From Clostridia bacterium (GTDB taxonomy: Bacteria > Bacillota > Clostridia > UMGS1810): DNA of 49,599 nucleotides. Shown here in pieces: positions 8,975-20,100 of this stretch. The stretch spans positions 1 through 49,599 of the forward strand of contig JAFQBA010000036.1 in the NCBI GenBank assembly GCA_017416845.1, written 5' to 3'. The notes under the pieces are model-generated. The model worked only from the letters and a program-made list of their open reading frames with translations. It made no database searches and was not told the DNA's origin. Position numbers and translations under genes: made by a program. Positions within the stretch are counted from its first letter, which is position 1. Each line of letters begins with the position of its first letter.

Positions 8975-10921
8975 TCAGGTTATGGTTGTTAAATCATCTC
9001 TGAATAATATGCCTGAAATATATGAAAACAATCCCACATCAAAATATTTCTGAAGACTATCCTCTTTTGAAGCCATTTCGTCACAAAGAGAAAGGAACTG
9101 TTTTTTTGCTTCGGAGTAATTTGCGAGAGCTCGGTTGATTACCGCATCGGCATATCCCCTGCAATAGCTTATGTGATCTTTCAAAAGCTGCCATGAAACA
9201 TAGTGACTTCTTGATATATGATACTTGTTTTCTTCAATGGTTTTTGAAAACTCATCAAGAAGCGGATATATTTTTTTGAGATTGTCGGCAAAGGCTTTAT
9301 TTTCAAAGCTTTTTTTATAGTGAGCAAAGGGAGATGTGGAAACCATGTATGAAAAATCAAACAGCTCACTGACTTTTGAAAGATATTTCAGCGGCAATTC
9401 CCAATTGTCTCCAAATGCATGAGAGAAATAATCATTGGTAATTTCTTCCATGGAAAGAGAAGCATCAAAAAGCATTTCCGAGCAGATATACTGCGGAAGC
9501 CCTGTCGGGAAAAAGCATCGCTGTGTCTGACATGATATCATTCCGTTCAAGCCGCATTTTTTGAGGTTTTTGACATCTTCATATATGCATTTGGAAATAG
9601 ACATATATCCGGGGTCGTTGTAATGAACCCAATGGAAATGATAGTCAAAGGTTATGCAATCGCCCTTATAATTTTCTTTCCATTTATTAAGATAATGAAG
9701 ATTCTGGCTCAATCCCTTATGAGTTATCTTATTTCTCGGATATGGCATGTATGAGGAAGTGTCGGGCTCTGTTGCATAGGTGTCGGAATATGAGCGTGTG
9801 ATTGGTGCAAAAAGCATGGCGAAACGGTCGGGATTGTTGATTTTTTCCGTTTCGGGTGCCCACAAAAGGTCATGGTAGGCAATAAAAACAATCTTACTCT
9901 TTATGTTGCGTTTTTCATATTCTTCATCAAGCTCATTTAAAAGAATCACATACCAGTCGGAGGTTGATTTTTTTATGCATTCCTCACATTCACAGTGATT
10001 ATTGTAGGAATCGGCAAGCCACACATGAAGATAATCAACATTAGTGTGTTTTTCGGCATAATCGGCAATATAATCCACAACAATCTTTCGTGCTTTCGCA
10101 TTAGACATGCAGAAATTTGTGTTGAGGGAAACATTCATGAAAAACTTTCGCTCACCTTTTATCTTTGCAATATAGTCTTTGTTTTCGCCCTCGGGAATTA
10201 TTTCCGCTTTAAATCGGTCTGCCCATGCACCCGTGGAATCATAGCCGAAGCTGTCGCTGGTCCAGCCATGACCCACATCATGAAACTGAATGCCTCTTTT
10301 GTCCATTTCCGCTTCACACATTCTTTTCCACTGAATTGAGGTTTCTTTGCTGATGCGTTCATCCTCTTTAAATCTGTTGCCGCCATGAGAATACCATGTG
10401 TTGTAGTAATAGTGAGGATTATTAAATTGAAACATAAATACATTCATTCCGTTTTTGGACAGAAAATCTATTGCTTCAATGAAATTTGTCTGCATCTCAC
10501 TGCCTTCTATGCACTGACCTCTGTAGCGATGGTCTGCCATTTTGTGATAGGATATGTTTTTAAGGTCGGAAACAAGGGGTATGTATTCTCCGTCAAGTCC
10601 GGGATAAAGCCATCTGCAACCGTTTAATTTTAAAAACTTATATACCGCAAAAAGCACCGAACGCGGATTACTGCCGCAAATAAGTCCGCCTTCACTGTCT
10701 GTTTCAATATGAATTATGTCATCAAGAGATGCATCGGAGGTCTCCGAAACATCAATGCCGAAATCCTGCATTAAGCCAATGCGGAAAGACGCTTTTTCGT
10801 CTTTGTCGTATCCGATTGAAATGTCTCCGCACTCCGGCATCATCATACGCAGATATTTTTTCAGCTCTTCTCCCGCAAAGTCAACCACGGGAGATAAGCT
10901 TACTTTGTTTATTTTATACAT
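8975..10921 (-). CDS. DUF4838-type putative glycoside hydrolase, cytoplasmic
   Basis: This 648-residue protein has no signal peptide. The N-terminal region (about 1-110) looks like the alpha/beta domain found before GH20/GH67-type barrels, including GSNPRSVLFAVYKFLKLNGCRWLYPG in the characteristic position. The rest matches my memory of DUF4838: a TIM-barrel-like region with HVWLADSYNNHCECEECIKKS and a helical C-terminus. The CxCxxC cluster in that motif is typical of DUF4838. Such proteins accompany polysaccharide-use loci and are presumed hydrolases acting on imported oligosaccharides; no reaction is assigned. The absence of a signal peptide in a cluster of secreted enzymes suggests it acts on products after uptake. 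Confidence 0.7.
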   Translation of the reverse strand: MYKINKVSLSPVVDFAGEELKKYLRMMMPECGDISIGYDKDEKASFRIGLMQDFGIDVSETSDASLDDIIHIETDSEGGLICGSNPRSVLFAVYKFLKLNGCRWLYPGLDGEYIPLVSDLKNISYHKMADHRYRGQCIEGSEMQTNFIEAIDFLSKNGMNVFMFQFNNPHYYYNTWYSHGGNRFKEDERISKETSIQWKRMCEAEMDKRGIQFHDVGHGWTSDSFGYDSTGAWADRFKAEIIPEGENKDYIAKIKGERKFFMNVSLNTNFCMSNAKARKIVVDYIADYAEKHTNVDYLHVWLADSYNNHCECEECIKKSTSDWYVILLNELDEEYEKRNIKSKIVFIAYHDLLWAPETEKINNPDRFAMLFAPITRSYSDTYATEPDTSSYMPYPRNKITHKGLSQNLHYLNKWKENYKGDCITFDYHFHWVHYNDPGYMSISKCIYEDVKNLKKCGLNGMISCQTQRCFFPTGLPQYICSEMLFDASLSMEEITNDYFSHAFGDNWELPLKYLSKVSELFDFSYMVSTSPFAHYKKSFENKAFADNLKKIYPLLDEFSKTIEENKYHISRSHYVSWQLLKDHISYCRGYADAVINRALANYSEAKKQFLSLCDEMASKEDSLQKYFDVGLFSYISGILFRDDLTTIT

Positions 10922-10940
10922 TTTAATTCACCTGCTCAAA

Positions 10941-11816
10941 TCATATTTCGCCGATTTCTTTAAGTGTTGATATAAGCTTTGATTTTGCATCTGAGGGTAC
11001 ATCAAGGTGATAATCGGGATGGAAAATACCGTCTATTCCTTTTTCGTTCATACAAACCGTAAGAGCCGGATTTACTCTGTATTTTATGAAAAGATCTCTC
11101 AGTTCAAGAACATTTTTGAGATATTTCATTGCATCTTCTGTGTTGCCGCTGTTAAAGCTTTCTGCAATTTTTTTGGCATTTTTGGGGGTGCAGGCAAACA
11201 TTCCTTCAAGGAATTTGTCAACACCGTAGGCTGCGGCGGAACCGTAATAATCGGAATGGCTGTACAAAACTTCAAAATCGGGGCAGTTCTTCTTTATGTA
11301 TCTCACAAGATTGATATCTGCAGTTTTTATGCCTTTGATATTGGGGTGCTTTGCCAGAACTGCAATATGCTCTTGGGTGATTTTAACATTTGTTATGCCG
11401 GGCTGATCATAGAGATACAGCGGAAACTCAGATTTGTCGGCTATCATGGTAAAGAAGTTTGCCAAATCTGCCGCAGGGCAACCGCAAAAGAAGGGAGCTG
11501 TTGCAACAACGCCGGTTAAATCCAGACCTTTTAAAGAATTGATTCTGTCAACTACTCTTGCAACAGAATTATCCATTACACCAATAAGAAGCGAAGTTCT
11601 GTTATTTACTGTTTCTGAGGCAAGCTTTGCAACTTCGGCATACACATCAGTTTTTATTGAAGGCTGCATACCCATTGTACCCATGATAAAAATACCTGCG
11701 GCACCGTTTTCAATCTGGTCTTCGATGTGAGCTTTAAGCCCCTCCCTGCAAAGAGAACCGTCGATGTTTAATGGTGTTCCCATAGCTGTGTAAAAACCTT
11801 TGTCCAACATTTTCAT
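10941..11816 (-). CDS. DapA/NanA-family (DHDPS/N-acetylneuraminate lyase-like) aldolase
   Basis: A 291-residue class I aldolase of the dihydrodipicolinate synthase/N-acetylneuraminate lyase superfamily, of normal family length. The Schiff-base lysine is Lys164 in GIKTAD and the catalytic Tyr is Tyr136 in YLYDQPG. Both sit near the E. coli DapA positions (Lys161, Tyr133). The loop normally reading G-T/S-T-G-E reads GTMGMQPS here, so the carboxylate-binding loop diverges from both true DapA and NanA. Members in sugar clusters cleave 2-keto-3-deoxy sugar acids or sialic acid to pyruvate plus an aldehyde. Next to heparinase-type lyases, which give unsaturated uronates, a keto-deoxy-sugar-acid aldolase is as likely as sialic acid lyase. 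AAAGGT precedes the ATG by about 12 bases. Confidence 0.82.
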   Translation of the reverse strand: MKMLDKGFYTAMGTPLNIDGSLCREGLKAHIEDQIENGAAGIFIMGTMGMQPSIKTDVYAEVAKLASETVNNRTSLLIGVMDNSVARVVDRINSLKGLDLTGVVATAPFFCGCPAADLANFFTMIADKSEFPLYLYDQPGITNVKITQEHIAVLAKHPNIKGIKTADINLVRYIKKNCPDFEVLYSHSDYYGSAAAYGVDKFLEGMFACTPKNAKKIAESFNSGNTEDAMKYLKNVLELRDLFIKYRVNPALTVCMNEKGIDGIFHPDYHLDVPSDAKSKLISTLKEIGEI

Positions 11817-11842
11817 ATTAAGTCACGTACCTTTCTGTTTTT

Positions 11843-13669
11843 TTATTTAGTGAATACAAATTTTTTAACTGCTTTATTCCCTGTCCATCCGTTCAGGAAA
11901 AACACTTCTGTTTTGCCATCTGATGCCGGAACGGGGCTTATGCTTATCAGAGCATCGGTTTGGCCCGGTTCGAGGGTTATTTCGTCAGATGAATAAACTC
12001 TTTCTACCGCACCGCTTGCATTTTTAACTGTCATCAGCATTACCACGGTCTGTGATTCGGATGTGTTATTTGACACCTTCGCTTTAACACCGTTTCCGCC
12101 TCTGTATTCATCAAACACAACATCTTTTATATCAAGACCGGCTTCAGGTGTTGAGAAGTCTGTGTATGAATCTGCTTTAAAGGGCTGTGCCTCTGCATTT
12201 TCTGTGCCTGATTTAATAACAAGAGAATAGGTGTTTGAAAAATCCAAAGGATTTTTGGGAATCACGGTTAAAAGCTTTGATGATGCATCAAAATCAACCG
12301 AGGATAGAGGTATTGTTTTTTCGTTATTTAATATAGCTACATTTTCGCCAAGGTCTGTCTGTGACAAACCGTCTTTAACAACTGCCGTAACAGCTCCGTC
12401 GGAATATGTTATGTCAGCAATATCAGCCTGTTTTCTTTCATAGTTGAAAGCAACATCGTCAATACAAAGTGAATCATCAAGCTCGGGGAGTCTGATGAGA
12501 ACAGCTATATATATCATTGAACCCATAGACACCTCATCTGCTACGGGGAGCTTGTATACGGCGTCGGATGTGAGCTCTTCATCATCAACAAAGAAACGGT
12601 ATGTTTTTTGATTGGTGTCACACACATATCTGAGATTATACCACTTCTCTGCTTCAAAATAATTTGTAAGGGTTTTTGTGTCGGCATCATTGTTGCCGTT
12701 TCTGAGTGTTATTGTTCCGCCGGATGTTATGGTTGGTGTTGTTCCCGGTTCGGCGGCTCCGCGGGGGTTAAAGTTAAGCAGAAAATTGTTGTATGCCTCA
12801 GAGCTGATTTTGAGCTTAAACTCAACCTCAAACACACCTTCAAGATTACCGTGCCCGTCACGAATCTGATATCTGAAATAGGTTGTTTTGGAGTCGGGCG
12901 AGCTTGTTCTTGTTATCTGCATATACTTATCGTCTGTGCCTGCGGTTGCAAATGTGTAGCCGTTTGCCCGGTTGGTTTTGAAATTTCCGCCCGGAACCGC
13001 ATTCATGGGATTTTTTGCAAAAAGAGGTGCCATATATCTGTTTTCTGCAATAACTTTTTTATGTGCACCCGTAACTGCTCCCGCATTATCGGTTACTTTA
13101 ACCTCGAAATTCATATCTCCGAGATTTTTGGGGAAGTCTGCAAAAGTATATATGTCGCCATCTGCCGTATACTGTGCATCGGACAGCTTATTATTTACAT
13201 ACAGCTGCACTTTTTCAATTCCGTCGGCATCTTCAATCCGAGCTTTGATTTCTGAAAAATCATTGTAATTCACTTTTTCGGGAGCATCTTCGAAAGTGAT
13301 TACCGTTTCACTGTTTGCCAGAATCTCGGTGCTTAAAACATTACTTTCGCCGCTTTGACCAAGTACATCATAGGCAACAATCTTAAAGTTTAATGTCTCA
13401 TTTGTATCCTTGGAAGTTATGTAGTTATACGTAAAGCTTGATTTGGGATTGTGAAGTGTTGCAAAAAATACATCATTAACCCAAATTTCCGCTTTGTCAA
13501 TTTCATTTTCCGAACTGACATTAACATTTAGCTCAACTCCCGAACCTGCCGTAACCGTTGCATCGGATGATGTCAGTTCCACGCTGATAGGAGTATCGGC
13601 ATAACAAGGAATGATACCAATTGAAAAAACAAGAACCAAGAGAAGGGATATTTGTTTAATCAGATTCAT
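11843..13669 (-). CDS. Secreted Ig-like/lectin-fold protein of unknown function
   Basis: A 608-residue exported protein with a signal peptide (residues 1-25). Two bacterial Ig-like repeats follow (about 28-115 and 118-205), including VTAGSGVELNVNVSS and KAEIWVNDVFFA. A concanavalin-like region lies at about 210-405, an SbsA-like Ig domain at 415-500, and a terminal beta domain at 515-608 that has the same 'W....' end module as the deacetylase-like paralogues. No catalytic domain is recognised. The layout suggests a carbohydrate-binding or scaffold protein acting with the two lyases encoded upstream. It is separated by only 15 bases from the lyase gene and is in the same transcript. Catalytic activity in the concanavalin-like region cannot be excluded. 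Confidence 0.7.
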   Translation of the reverse strand: MNLIKQISLLLVLVFSIGIIPCYADTPISVELTSSDATVTAGSGVELNVNVSSENEIDKAEIWVNDVFFATLHNPKSSFTYNYITSKDTNETLNFKIVAYDVLGQSGESNVLSTEILANSETVITFEDAPEKVNYNDFSEIKARIEDADGIEKVQLYVNNKLSDAQYTADGDIYTFADFPKNLGDMNFEVKVTDNAGAVTGAHKKVIAENRYMAPLFAKNPMNAVPGGNFKTNRANGYTFATAGTDDKYMQITRTSSPDSKTTYFRYQIRDGHGNLEGVFEVEFKLKISSEAYNNFLLNFNPRGAAEPGTTPTITSGGTITLRNGNNDADTKTLTNYFEAEKWYNLRYVCDTNQKTYRFFVDDEELTSDAVYKLPVADEVSMGSMIYIAVLIRLPELDDSLCIDDVAFNYERKQADIADITYSDGAVTAVVKDGLSQTDLGENVAILNNEKTIPLSSVDFDASSKLLTVIPKNPLDFSNTYSLVIKSGTENAEAQPFKADSYTDFSTPEAGLDIKDVVFDEYRGGNGVKAKVSNNTSESQTVVMLMTVKNASGAVERVYSSDEITLEPGQTDALISISPVPASDGKTEVFFLNGWTGNKAVKKFVFTK

Positions 13670-13684
13670 ATAACTGCCTCCTTT

Positions 13685-16600
13685 TTAATTTATGGTTTGT
13701 GGTGTAAGAGTTACGTCAAAGTTAATTTTCCCCGATGCATTTTCAAGAAAAATAACAAGTTTTTTAACACCCTTATTTTCGTTCTGATGTGTGGGTGCTC
13801 TTGAGCTTCCGTCATTTGCCATATTTTCGGGCCAGGTGTCCGGATTTGGCGATGATGGCAGAGGCACGGCATCCATAACGGAGAATGTTCCCATTCCATC
13901 GCAGGTAACGGTTACACTTTTGCCGTTTTGTGTCAAAATTGCGGACTTTTTGTCTTCGCTTATCTCCACATCGGCTTTTGTATGCATAAACCAATATGTA
14001 TCGTAAGCTCCGCTTAAAGTGATTTTATCGTGAAGTGACAATTCTCCCGTCACCTTATTAAATTCTGCACTTCTGACAGCTGATGATGCATAATTTTTAT
14101 ATGCTTCACCGATGTCAACCTCCGCTTTGCAAACCGTGTCGGCGGGAGTGAATTCGGTTATTTGCGACATACTCTCAAGGGTCTGGTCTGCAAGCATCCC
14201 GGGATTAATCACGACGGTGTTGTGACCTTCGGCACGGCTTCGGTAATATCCCCATCGGCTTTTTTCAATATCATCCATAACCCAGTAGTTATGCATGTTG
14301 TATGCTTCGCCGCCAAGGTCTATTGCCCAGCGTTCGCCAAGAGCTTCATACACAAAGCTTCCGGCATCAAGCTGACCATGTTCAACCTTGTTGGAGCCGC
14401 CATGAATGCCAAAGAAATTTATGTCTTCGCCCTTATATGTATTTCTGAATACTGCGGCTTCCGTATCACGGAAATAGCCGTCTTTTTTGATGTATTTATC
14501 AAAATCTTCTTCAATCAAAGATGCATCATACCACAAAAGGTCTCGGTATGTGGGGTTACATGACTTTTCGGTAATCTGCCAATATCTGTAGCCGGCAAGG
14601 TTTTTGTCATTGTAGAGCTTGGCAAGATACCAATACTGAGGTGCATCAACCGAAGATTCGGATGCATCGTGAAGATTAAATGTTATTTTTGCACCGGTAT
14701 TCAGTATTGGATAGTAGGCAGTGTTGGAAAGACCTTCAAAAGACATTATTCCATAGTCTGTACAAAGTGCAGTTTCAAGTGCATTAACATAACTGCACAG
14801 CGGCAGTGTTGTGCTGTGCCAGTATGACGGACCTTCAAACCACGCACCGTCGGGTGCAAAACGAGGAAGCATTCTTTCGAGAGATTCAAGACCCGATTCC
14901 AGAATGTAGGTACAAAGCTGGGAGTGTCTTTCAACATCGGCTATTGCAAGGGCACCTATTGCCATGCCTGTGTTACAGCATACATTCCAGTTGGTGCTTG
15001 CATCCACCCACCAGTGATTGCCCGTGTATAATTTCTTTAAATATGCATCTCTGCCCATGTTAAGCCCCATTGAGGCTATTTTATCTTCAAAATAGCTGAC
15101 ATCAATGTTTTTGGCTTTAAAATAATCATACAGCCAGTCATATCCTACAGATACCGCTACTGTAATATTTGATGTGTCAAGGAAATGATATGGCGCCCAG
15201 TCTTCAAATTCACAAACCGCCATCATGTATTCATAGGCACGATTGGCATAACGTTCGTCATTTTCCAAAAGATATACAAGACTTAAGAGAGGCACTGATG
15301 CCGCAACCTTTTGCGAGCATACAAGGCGCTGTGGGTCATCATCTTCATATACAGGAAGAGAATCGGTCAAAAGCTTGGTTGCATCGGCTTTAATGCTTTG
15401 ATACCAGCTTTTTGCAACATCATCATTTTCAATCAGCTCTTTGAGATTTGAAATCTTTTCGCTGTTAATCCAGATTCTCGGATGAACAGGAGATATTTCA
15501 TCAATCATTTGCTCGCCCGAAGGATTGCTTAATTTTGTAAAATCGGATTTTGATATTCTTTGAAAAATCATATTATAGTCACCTCCCGGCATAAGATATA
15601 TTTCATAACTGTCTGACTGACTAAAACTGTCAATATCAAAAGGAACATCAACTTTTTGAAAACCGGGATAAAGATTCACCACAAAAAGCTTCACGTTTTT
15701 GAGAACTCTTGCCGTCCCCTTTGAGTTGGTTGAATAATGTGCAAGTATGAATGACACATTTTTTGACGTTGTTCCCGAAAAACCGAGGGGAATTTCAAAG
15801 TTGAAGGAACTGTTTCTAACCGCTGAAACATCGGTAAGACCAAAGCTTGTATATTTCGTCAGTTTGGATGAGCCGATATACAAATCATTGTCGCCGCTGC
15901 TGTGGGCAATATAAATATTATCTAAATATACATCGAAGTTATTCGTTTCGCTTTCAACCGAAACTGCCGCATAACGAAGTCTGACAGATGAAAGATTGAC
16001 ACTTGGGAAATCCGCTTTAATGTTATCGGATTTATAAAGAAAAGTGTTGTTTATATATATCCGCAGTTCGTTTGTCAGTGAATCTGCAATTACGGAAAAG
16101 GAAAGCGTTTCGCCATCGGTGTAGCTTTGAGCCACATTTCCCAAGCAGCTTATTTTTCCGTTTGAAATCCTTATGGGGATAACAGAGGCAGAGCACATCA
16201 TTTCAACATAAAATACTCCCTTTGATGAATCGGGAACACAAACATCAAACGACGAGATGAATTTTCCCGATATAACCATTGCTTCACTCATTTGAACAAA
16301 GGAATCATGTGCCGAGGCACCGGGAATATATCTGACGGAAATCTTGAGATTTTTATCATCTTGCTGAACAATGCTCTGACTGCCGCCCGTGTTTGGCTTC
16401 ACTGCAGTCTGAAATCCTGCTCCGCCCGCATATGATGCAGGCGTATGGGACTCAAAATCTTCGGAAATATACAGCTTGTTTCCAAAACTTCTTTCGTCTG
16501 AAACTTTTGGCGAAATGTGAATTTCATCAAGGTATGAATCAAATATGTTGCCATCCGGCGAAAGCGCATTAGCACAAAATCTGATTCTCACAGATGACAA

Positions 16601-17173
16601 ATCACAATCGGGATAGAAAGATTTTATATCATCTGTACCAAACCGCAAAACTCCGTTCTTATAAACTCGAAGTCTGTTTTTTGATGGGTCTATGGTAAAT
16701 GAAATTGTTTCGCTTTCCCCGTCTGTATATTCATCGGTTTTTCCGTTTGGATATGTTATGGCATTATCTGCAATTCTTGCAACAGGAATATACTCTGTGC
16801 ATATTGCATAAACAGTAAAACTTCCTTTTGAAGAATCGGTCACACTCACTTCAAATGAGCATTCCAATTGTTCGTCTATATTCATTGGTGAGCTCATTTG
16901 TACAAATGAATCGTGAGAAGATGCGCCGTCTATATATTCCACTGAAATTTTAAGTTTTTTACTGCCTTTACTCACTATATTCTGACTTCCGCCGGCATTT
17001 GGCTTTACAGATGCCTGAAGATTATTTCCGCCCGAATAGGATGTCAGTGCAAAATCTTCAAAATTTTCGTGTATGGCAAAATCAGCTTCGCCGCTTGATG
17101 CAAAAACGCAAACTTGAATCAGCAAAAACACAGCAAAAGTAAGTGTGACACATACAAGCTTATGAATTTTCAT
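13685..17173 (-). CDS. Secreted heparinase II/III-family polysaccharide lyase (1162 aa)
   Basis: A very large exported lyase-type protein. The signal peptide covers residues 1-26. Two tandem concanavalin/LamG-like modules (about 28-230 and 235-430) are internal duplicates sharing 'NFED/DFES', 'KPN.GGSQ.IV', 'HDSFVQMS' and 'SSVR.R..A'. A linker beta domain comes next. The heparinase II/III catalytic region starts at SPVHPRIWINSEKI (about 570) with the alpha-barrel to about 860, and the C-terminal beta-sandwich carries VEHGQLDAGSFVYEALGERW (His932, Asp936) and the usual D-L-G-x-x-x-Y pattern. Families with this fold (PL12, PL15, PL17, PL21) cleave uronic-acid polysaccharides by beta-elimination; the specificity here is unknown. 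The first His of the usual 'HxHxD' is present, but the second position is Gln934, a difference from the 17184-21440 lyase. Confidence 0.83.
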   Translation of the reverse strand: MKIHKLVCVTLTFAVFLLIQVCVFASSGEADFAIHENFEDFALTSYSGGNNLQASVKPNAGGSQNIVSKGSKKLKISVEYIDGASSHDSFVQMSSPMNIDEQLECSFEVSVTDSSKGSFTVYAICTEYIPVARIADNAITYPNGKTDEYTDGESETISFTIDPSKNRLRVYKNGVLRFGTDDIKSFYPDCDLSSVRIRFCANALSPDGNIFDSYLDEIHISPKVSDERSFGNKLYISEDFESHTPASYAGGAGFQTAVKPNTGGSQSIVQQDDKNLKISVRYIPGASAHDSFVQMSEAMVISGKFISSFDVCVPDSSKGVFYVEMMCSASVIPIRISNGKISCLGNVAQSYTDGETLSFSVIADSLTNELRIYINNTFLYKSDNIKADFPSVNLSSVRLRYAAVSVESETNNFDVYLDNIYIAHSSGDNDLYIGSSKLTKYTSFGLTDVSAVRNSSFNFEIPLGFSGTTSKNVSFILAHYSTNSKGTARVLKNVKLFVVNLYPGFQKVDVPFDIDSFSQSDSYEIYLMPGGDYNMIFQRISKSDFTKLSNPSGEQMIDEISPVHPRIWINSEKISNLKELIENDDVAKSWYQSIKADATKLLTDSLPVYEDDDPQRLVCSQKVAASVPLLSLVYLLENDERYANRAYEYMMAVCEFEDWAPYHFLDTSNITVAVSVGYDWLYDYFKAKNIDVSYFEDKIASMGLNMGRDAYLKKLYTGNHWWVDASTNWNVCCNTGMAIGALAIADVERHSQLCTYILESGLESLERMLPRFAPDGAWFEGPSYWHSTTLPLCSYVNALETALCTDYGIMSFEGLSNTAYYPILNTGAKITFNLHDASESSVDAPQYWYLAKLYNDKNLAGYRYWQITEKSCNPTYRDLLWYDASLIEEDFDKYIKKDGYFRDTEAAVFRNTYKGEDINFFGIHGGSNKVEHGQLDAGSFVYEALGERWAIDLGGEAYNMHNYWVMDDIEKSRWGYYRSRAEGHNTVVINPGMLADQTLESMSQITEFTPADTVCKAEVDIGEAYKNYASSAVRSAEFNKVTGELSLHDKITLSGAYDTYWFMHTKADVEISEDKKSAILTQNGKSVTVTCDGMGTFSVMDAVPLPSSPNPDTWPENMANDGSSRAPTHQNENKGVKKLVIFLENASGKINFDVTLTPQTIN

Positions 17174-17183
17174 AATTTACACC

Positions 17184-20100
17184 TCACTGCGCTTTTACAA
17201 CGGCAAGCTCTGTGATTGAGTTCCATGCTCCTGCAGTTGTACCTTTGCAGTTGATTTTAACATATCTTGCCTTTTGATTACCAATATCAAAAGATTCATA
17301 TTCGTCTACCGTTATTCCATCGGTTTTTCCGTCAAACACTTTGTAATAAGTTTCGCCGTCCTCCGACAATGAAATATCAAAGCTGAATATTCTCTTATTA
17401 CCTTCATAGGTACCCATAAGAATTGCCGAAATATTTTGCACACTTCCTAGGTCAAGCTCTATCCAGTGTCCCGTTAAGCCTTGTGCCGACCATCTTGTTG
17501 CAAAGTTGCCGTCAATTGCACTTTCCTTTGGATTTTCGGGCTGAGGCTGTGCACTTACGCTGACCGAAACAGGAGTTATTGTGGGGAGATATGAAAAATC
17601 ACGCTTGTAGGTGATTCTGTACACAGTTGCAAGCTCGCTGTCATTAGGATTGGTTACGGTAATAACAGTTGTACCGTCATAGTTTTCGGCATTTTCAATG
17701 TTAACAATATTTCCTTCGCTCACTGCTGTGATATTTGGCATTGGTGAAGTGGGTTCAAAGTATTTAAGCACATATTGCTGATTAATCGGGTCAAAATCGG
17801 CTATTTCCTTGCCGTCTGCATAAATCATGTCAAGTTTCGGATTCTCGGGAACTTCACCGTCGGGAATGGTCCAGAGGTCTATGCTCTTGTTATACATCGA
17901 CACATCGGTGCCTTTTATTGTTTCGGGAGTGAGCTTTACCGTAATGTTGACTTTGCCGTTTCCTTTGAGTTTAATACGTACTCTGCGATAGCCAAGGTTT
18001 TGGTTTTCGCCTGCTGTCACCGGAGAGCCTTCAAGGGGAAGAGCATCTTCAAAGAAAATCTCATAATCTTTAGCATTGGTTTCAAAGGTTAACTTAAGCT
18101 TCTTGTTATTGAGCATTAAGGTTATTGACTTGTCACCAATCTCCGCTTCGGGTGCCCCGGTGTACATGAGCCAATGAAGCTCGGCTTCCCCGGCAAGAGA
18201 TATTTCATCACGGACTACAAGGCTTTTGCGGTTATCCGTGAAAAAGAAACCTCTTCGGGCAGATACCGCATTTTTCTTCAAAGGACCGCTCATATCTACA
18301 ATTCCGATGGAGCCTCGGGGTTTTGAAACAAGAGAGGTTATGTCGGCAGTGGTGTTAAGAGCCTGGTCAATTCCCGATTTGTCGGGATTAATAATAATTG
18401 TACTATGCCCCTCTGCTCTCATACGAAGTATTTTCCATCTTCCCGATGACATATCCCAATATGTGGGAATATTATAATCATCTCTGCCAAGATCCATCGA
18501 CCATCTTTCGCCCATGCTCTCAAATATGAAGCTTCCCTCATCAAGGTGAGCGTGTTCTACGGTTGTTTTGCCGCCTTTAAATGCTGCATAGGTTGTTTCC
18601 GGGTCTGTCCACGATTCACGCATCGAAGCAACCTGAGCATCACCGCGGAATACACTGTCGAGTGGTAATGTAATATCATTTGGCTGAATTTCGGCATTAA
18701 GCCATATAAGAGCCATAGGCGAGCTTGACTCGCTGTTGGTGTTTCTGAGAGTTGATGCTGTTACAGATGGATTGTTATATTTATTGGAAAGCCAATATAA
18801 AATGTCGGGATACACATGTGTGTTTTCGGAGTCGGAAAAGCTGTATGCACCATAGGGTGACTGCATTTGGAGAATAAAGTCTGCAGTTGTTTCCAGACCC
18901 CCTATCCTATTCAGACGGAATGAATCGCCAAGAACCGTGTCGAGAGAATCAACCAAATTGCCAACGGCAGATGTTGTTGCGCCCCAGTAGCTTGTTCCTT
19001 CAAACCATGCACCGTCGGGGGCATAGCGATATATCATTGATTCAACACCGCGAAGTCCGTTTGATATAAGTCTTGAACACACCTCGGGATACACTTCCAT
19101 AAACACAAGAGCTGCCCTTACAACGGCACCGTTACAGGATGTGTTCCAGTTGTTGGTTGCCATCGGGAATACGGTTTTGCTTCCCTTTAATCCAAGGTAC
19201 CAGTTATCTGCTTCATCAAGACCGTTACGGAAGATGCCTTCTTCCATAATTTTTTTCTGTTCATCAGTCCATGCATCATACATCCAGTCATAGCCCGTTG
19301 CCACACCCGATAAAAAGTTTGATACATCCAGGAAGTGGGACGGATTCCATGTAGGCCAATTGCAAACTGCCTCTATCTGCACCCATGCGGCATCCACATA
19401 TTTACGGTCACCGGTGAGCTGATATGCCATGCCGAAGACTTCTGTTCTTCCTATGGAATATGAAGGAAGCCTTACGCCGTCATAGGTTTTATATTCGGGA
19501 GGTGTGTTGCTGAGGAGATAGGAATCTGCAAGGGCAATTATATTGTCTGCCCATTTTTTCTTGATGGGATATTTTTTTATTTCTTCTTTGAGCCTGTCAA
19601 AGGTAGCCTTGCTTGCCTGAAGTCTGGGATGTGCATTGTTCGGATTGTTTTTGGTATAAAGCGCATATACATCCTCTGCTGTGGGACGATAGTAGAACAC
19701 AAAATCGTTAAGAGCTTGAAGTCTGGTGCTGTCTGTGGGAGCTTTGAACTCTTCGTCCGATATTACAATAAGACCTTCATTATATTCTACAGTGTCATCA
19801 TAATATACCTTTTTACCCAAAATCTGCTCACACAAAACCCTCAGCGGAAGAAATGTTCTGCCGTCTATGACTCTTGCAGGCACATCAAGCTCAATTTTTT
19901 CGCCGTTAATGTCAACAGCATAATCATCAGCCACAAAACTCACATTATCTCCAAGCTTTATGGTTGCAGTTGAGGCATCATAGGAAACATCAACACCAAA
20001 GGATTCACTTATTAAGCGGACAGGAACCATGGTTCTGCCCTTTTCGATGTAGGGCATCGGACTCACAAGGGTCTTTTTCTCACCGTCATAAAAAACACCG

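Noticed and set aside
12608..13255. 215-codon open frame on the plus strand
   Set aside because: Antisense to the secreted Ig/lectin-like gene; Cys-rich shadow without a ribosome site.
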